Source of the DNA: Lachnospiraceae bacterium
Lineage (GTDB): Bacteria > Bacillota > Clostridia > Lachnospirales > Lachnospiraceae
NCBI GenBank assembly: GCA_017463255.1
Contig: JAFTPP010000032.1
Span: 186,001 to 250,000, forward strand
DNA: 64,000 nt
Direction of reading: 5' to 3'
The notes beneath the pieces were generated by a model. The model saw only the letters and a program-made list of their open reading frames with translations. It ran no database searches and was not told the DNA's origin. Made by a program: the position numbers and the translations under genes. This document shows, one piece after another, positions 63,541 through 64,000 of this stretch (its first letter is position 1; every line of letters starts with the position of its first letter).

Positions 63541-63569
63541 ATTATAAAATTCTGTTAAAAATATGTCAA
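63541..63569 (-). promoter_or_regulatory. Consensus promoter for rex
   Basis: TTGACA (63564-63569) and TATAAT (63541-63546) are exactly 17 bases apart on the minus strand, matching the vegetative promoter consensus at all twelve positions. It should be strong; no Rex operator palindrome was seen over it. Confidence 0.85.
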
Positions 63570-63584
63570 TGAACTTTAGAGTAT

Positions 63585-63612
63585 TTGAATATTTTCTATC
63601 TTCTGTTATAAT
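63585..63612 (+). promoter_or_regulatory. Promoter for the ABC-F gene
   Basis: TTGAAT (63585-63590) and a perfect TATAAT (63607-63612) are 16 bases apart, about 33 bases before the ATG. It points away from the rex promoter with the two -35 boxes about 16 bases apart. Confidence 0.7.
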
Positions 63613-63645
63613 CAACATAATGTTTATTTAAATTGAGGTAAAGAA

Positions 63646-64000
63646 ATGTTATTAACATGCAGCCATATTTCAAAATCATTTAATGAAGTTCCGATTATAA
63701 AAGATGCAAGTTTTCATTTAGAAGATAATACAAAATTAGCAATTGTAGGCATAAATGGTGCCGGAAAATCCACTCTTTTAAAAATGATTATGGGTGAATT
63801 GGAACCTGATACCGGTAATGTAACCCTTGCCAAAGGAAAAACCATGGGTTATCTTGCCCAACAACATGCTATTGATAATTCTTCCACCATTATTGACGAG
63901 TTAATGAATGTCCGTAAGGATATTCTCGAAATGGAAAGAACTATCCGTGAACTTGAACTTCAAATGAAGCATGCAAGCGGGAATGATTTGGACGAGTTGT
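63646..64000 (+). CDS. ABC-F family ATPase, N-terminal part (cut by window edge)
   Basis: The first 118 residues of an ABC-F protein (Uup/YdiF/EttA type) are present; the rest is beyond the edge. These soluble twin-ATPase proteins act on the ribosome, as factors for stalled translation or antibiotic protection. The first Walker A, VGINGAGKSTLLKMIMGELEP, starts near residue 38 (split here: GINGAGKST). No membrane segment is present, as in this group. GAGGTAAAG precedes the ATG. Which subfamily cannot be said from this part. Confidence 0.85.
   Translation, partial: MLLTCSHISKSFNEVPIIKDASFHLEDNTKLAIVGINGAGKSTLLKMIMGELEPDTGNVTLAKGKTMGYLAQQHAIDNSSTIIDELMNVRKDILEMERTIRELELQMKHASGNDLDEL

Noticed and set aside
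63541..63645. A Rex operator over the rex/ABC-F promoters
   Set aside because: No palindrome with clostridial Rex arms could be found; only AT-rich sequence and the promoter boxes are present.
1..64000. tRNA, rRNA, CRISPR arrays, insertion sequences, prophage or integrative elements
   Set aside because: None was seen: no rRNA-like stretch, no repeated spacer structure, no transposase or integrase reading frame and no long terminal repeats. The window looks like uninterrupted core chromosome.

Overview
The window is about 64 kb of low-GC, AT-biased DNA whose gene content and order point to a Gram-positive anaerobe of the class Clostridia, most likely family Lachnospiraceae. This rests on the combined mreBCD-pbp2-minCD-rodA-mgsA cluster, SepF, the sporulation-type genes yqfC/yqfD, an Nfn-type flavoprotein pair, fhs/folD, a DUF896 gene and the absence of an outer-membrane gene set. 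I cannot name a genus. It is ordinary, gene-dense core chromosome: no rRNA, tRNA, CRISPR array, insertion sequence, prophage or integrase was seen, and no gap without a gene exceeds about 140 bases.

Almost everything lies on the minus strand. The exceptions are an AI-2E-type permease plus dtd (333-2260), one small membrane protein (42522-42758) and an ABC-F gene cut by the right edge. Read in the direction of minus-strand transcription (high to low coordinates), the layout is: (1) rex, a coiled-coil protein, the NAD(P)H-hydrate repair enzyme, alr and mazF; (2) a CNNM/CorC-type membrane protein, yebC, metY and a GT-C-like membrane protein, ending in a terminator near 54.1 kb; (3) tepA, ftsK/spoIIIE, fhs, folD, a zinc-ribbon/TPR/chitobiase-domain membrane protein and the Nfn/glutamate-synthase-like pair, ending near 44.5 kb; (4) a Dabb protein, a zinc-ribbon membrane protein and rlmH; (5) pyrimidine nucleoside phosphorylase, then yqfC-yqfD-phoH, a degenerate PgpH-like protein, ybeY, a MOP flippase, a BofC-like protein and two FAD proteins; (6) proB, DUF896, 5-formyl-THF cyclo-ligase, proA and miaB; (7) a SulP transporter, mutS, mutL, miaA and a methionine-gamma-lyase-like PLP enzyme; (8) radC, mreBCD, PBP2, minC, minD, rodA, mgsA and a lipoprotein DD-carboxypeptidase; (9) a small stand-alone P-loop gene; (10) an HlyD-like protein, yggS and sepF; (11) aroB, lspA and rluD, then a cytidylate-kinase-like gene.

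Much of the window serves cell shape and division: MreB/C/D, PBP2 and RodA for elongation, MinC/MinD and SepF for division, FtsK for chromosome segregation and a DD-carboxypeptidase for wall trimming. The rest is housekeeping: tRNA and rRNA modification (TtcA, MiaA, MiaB, RluD, RlmH, YbeY), mismatch repair, proline, folate, shikimate and methionine metabolism, and redox control by Rex.

The most interesting observations are two conserved-looking genes that have lost catalytic residues. The MreB-family protein has Lys and Asn where E. coli MreB has Glu143 and Asp165, the residues linked to ATP hydrolysis. The protein sitting in the PgpH position between phoH and ybeY aligns with the HD domain but lacks the HD metal ligands and the large extracellular domain. 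Also notable are a mazF toxin gene behind alr with no mazE and a direct repeat in front of it, a roughly 250-residue insertion in PBP2, minCD without minE, an HlyD-like protein in the sepF unit, and a lone P-loop gene with an operator-like palindrome inside its promoter.
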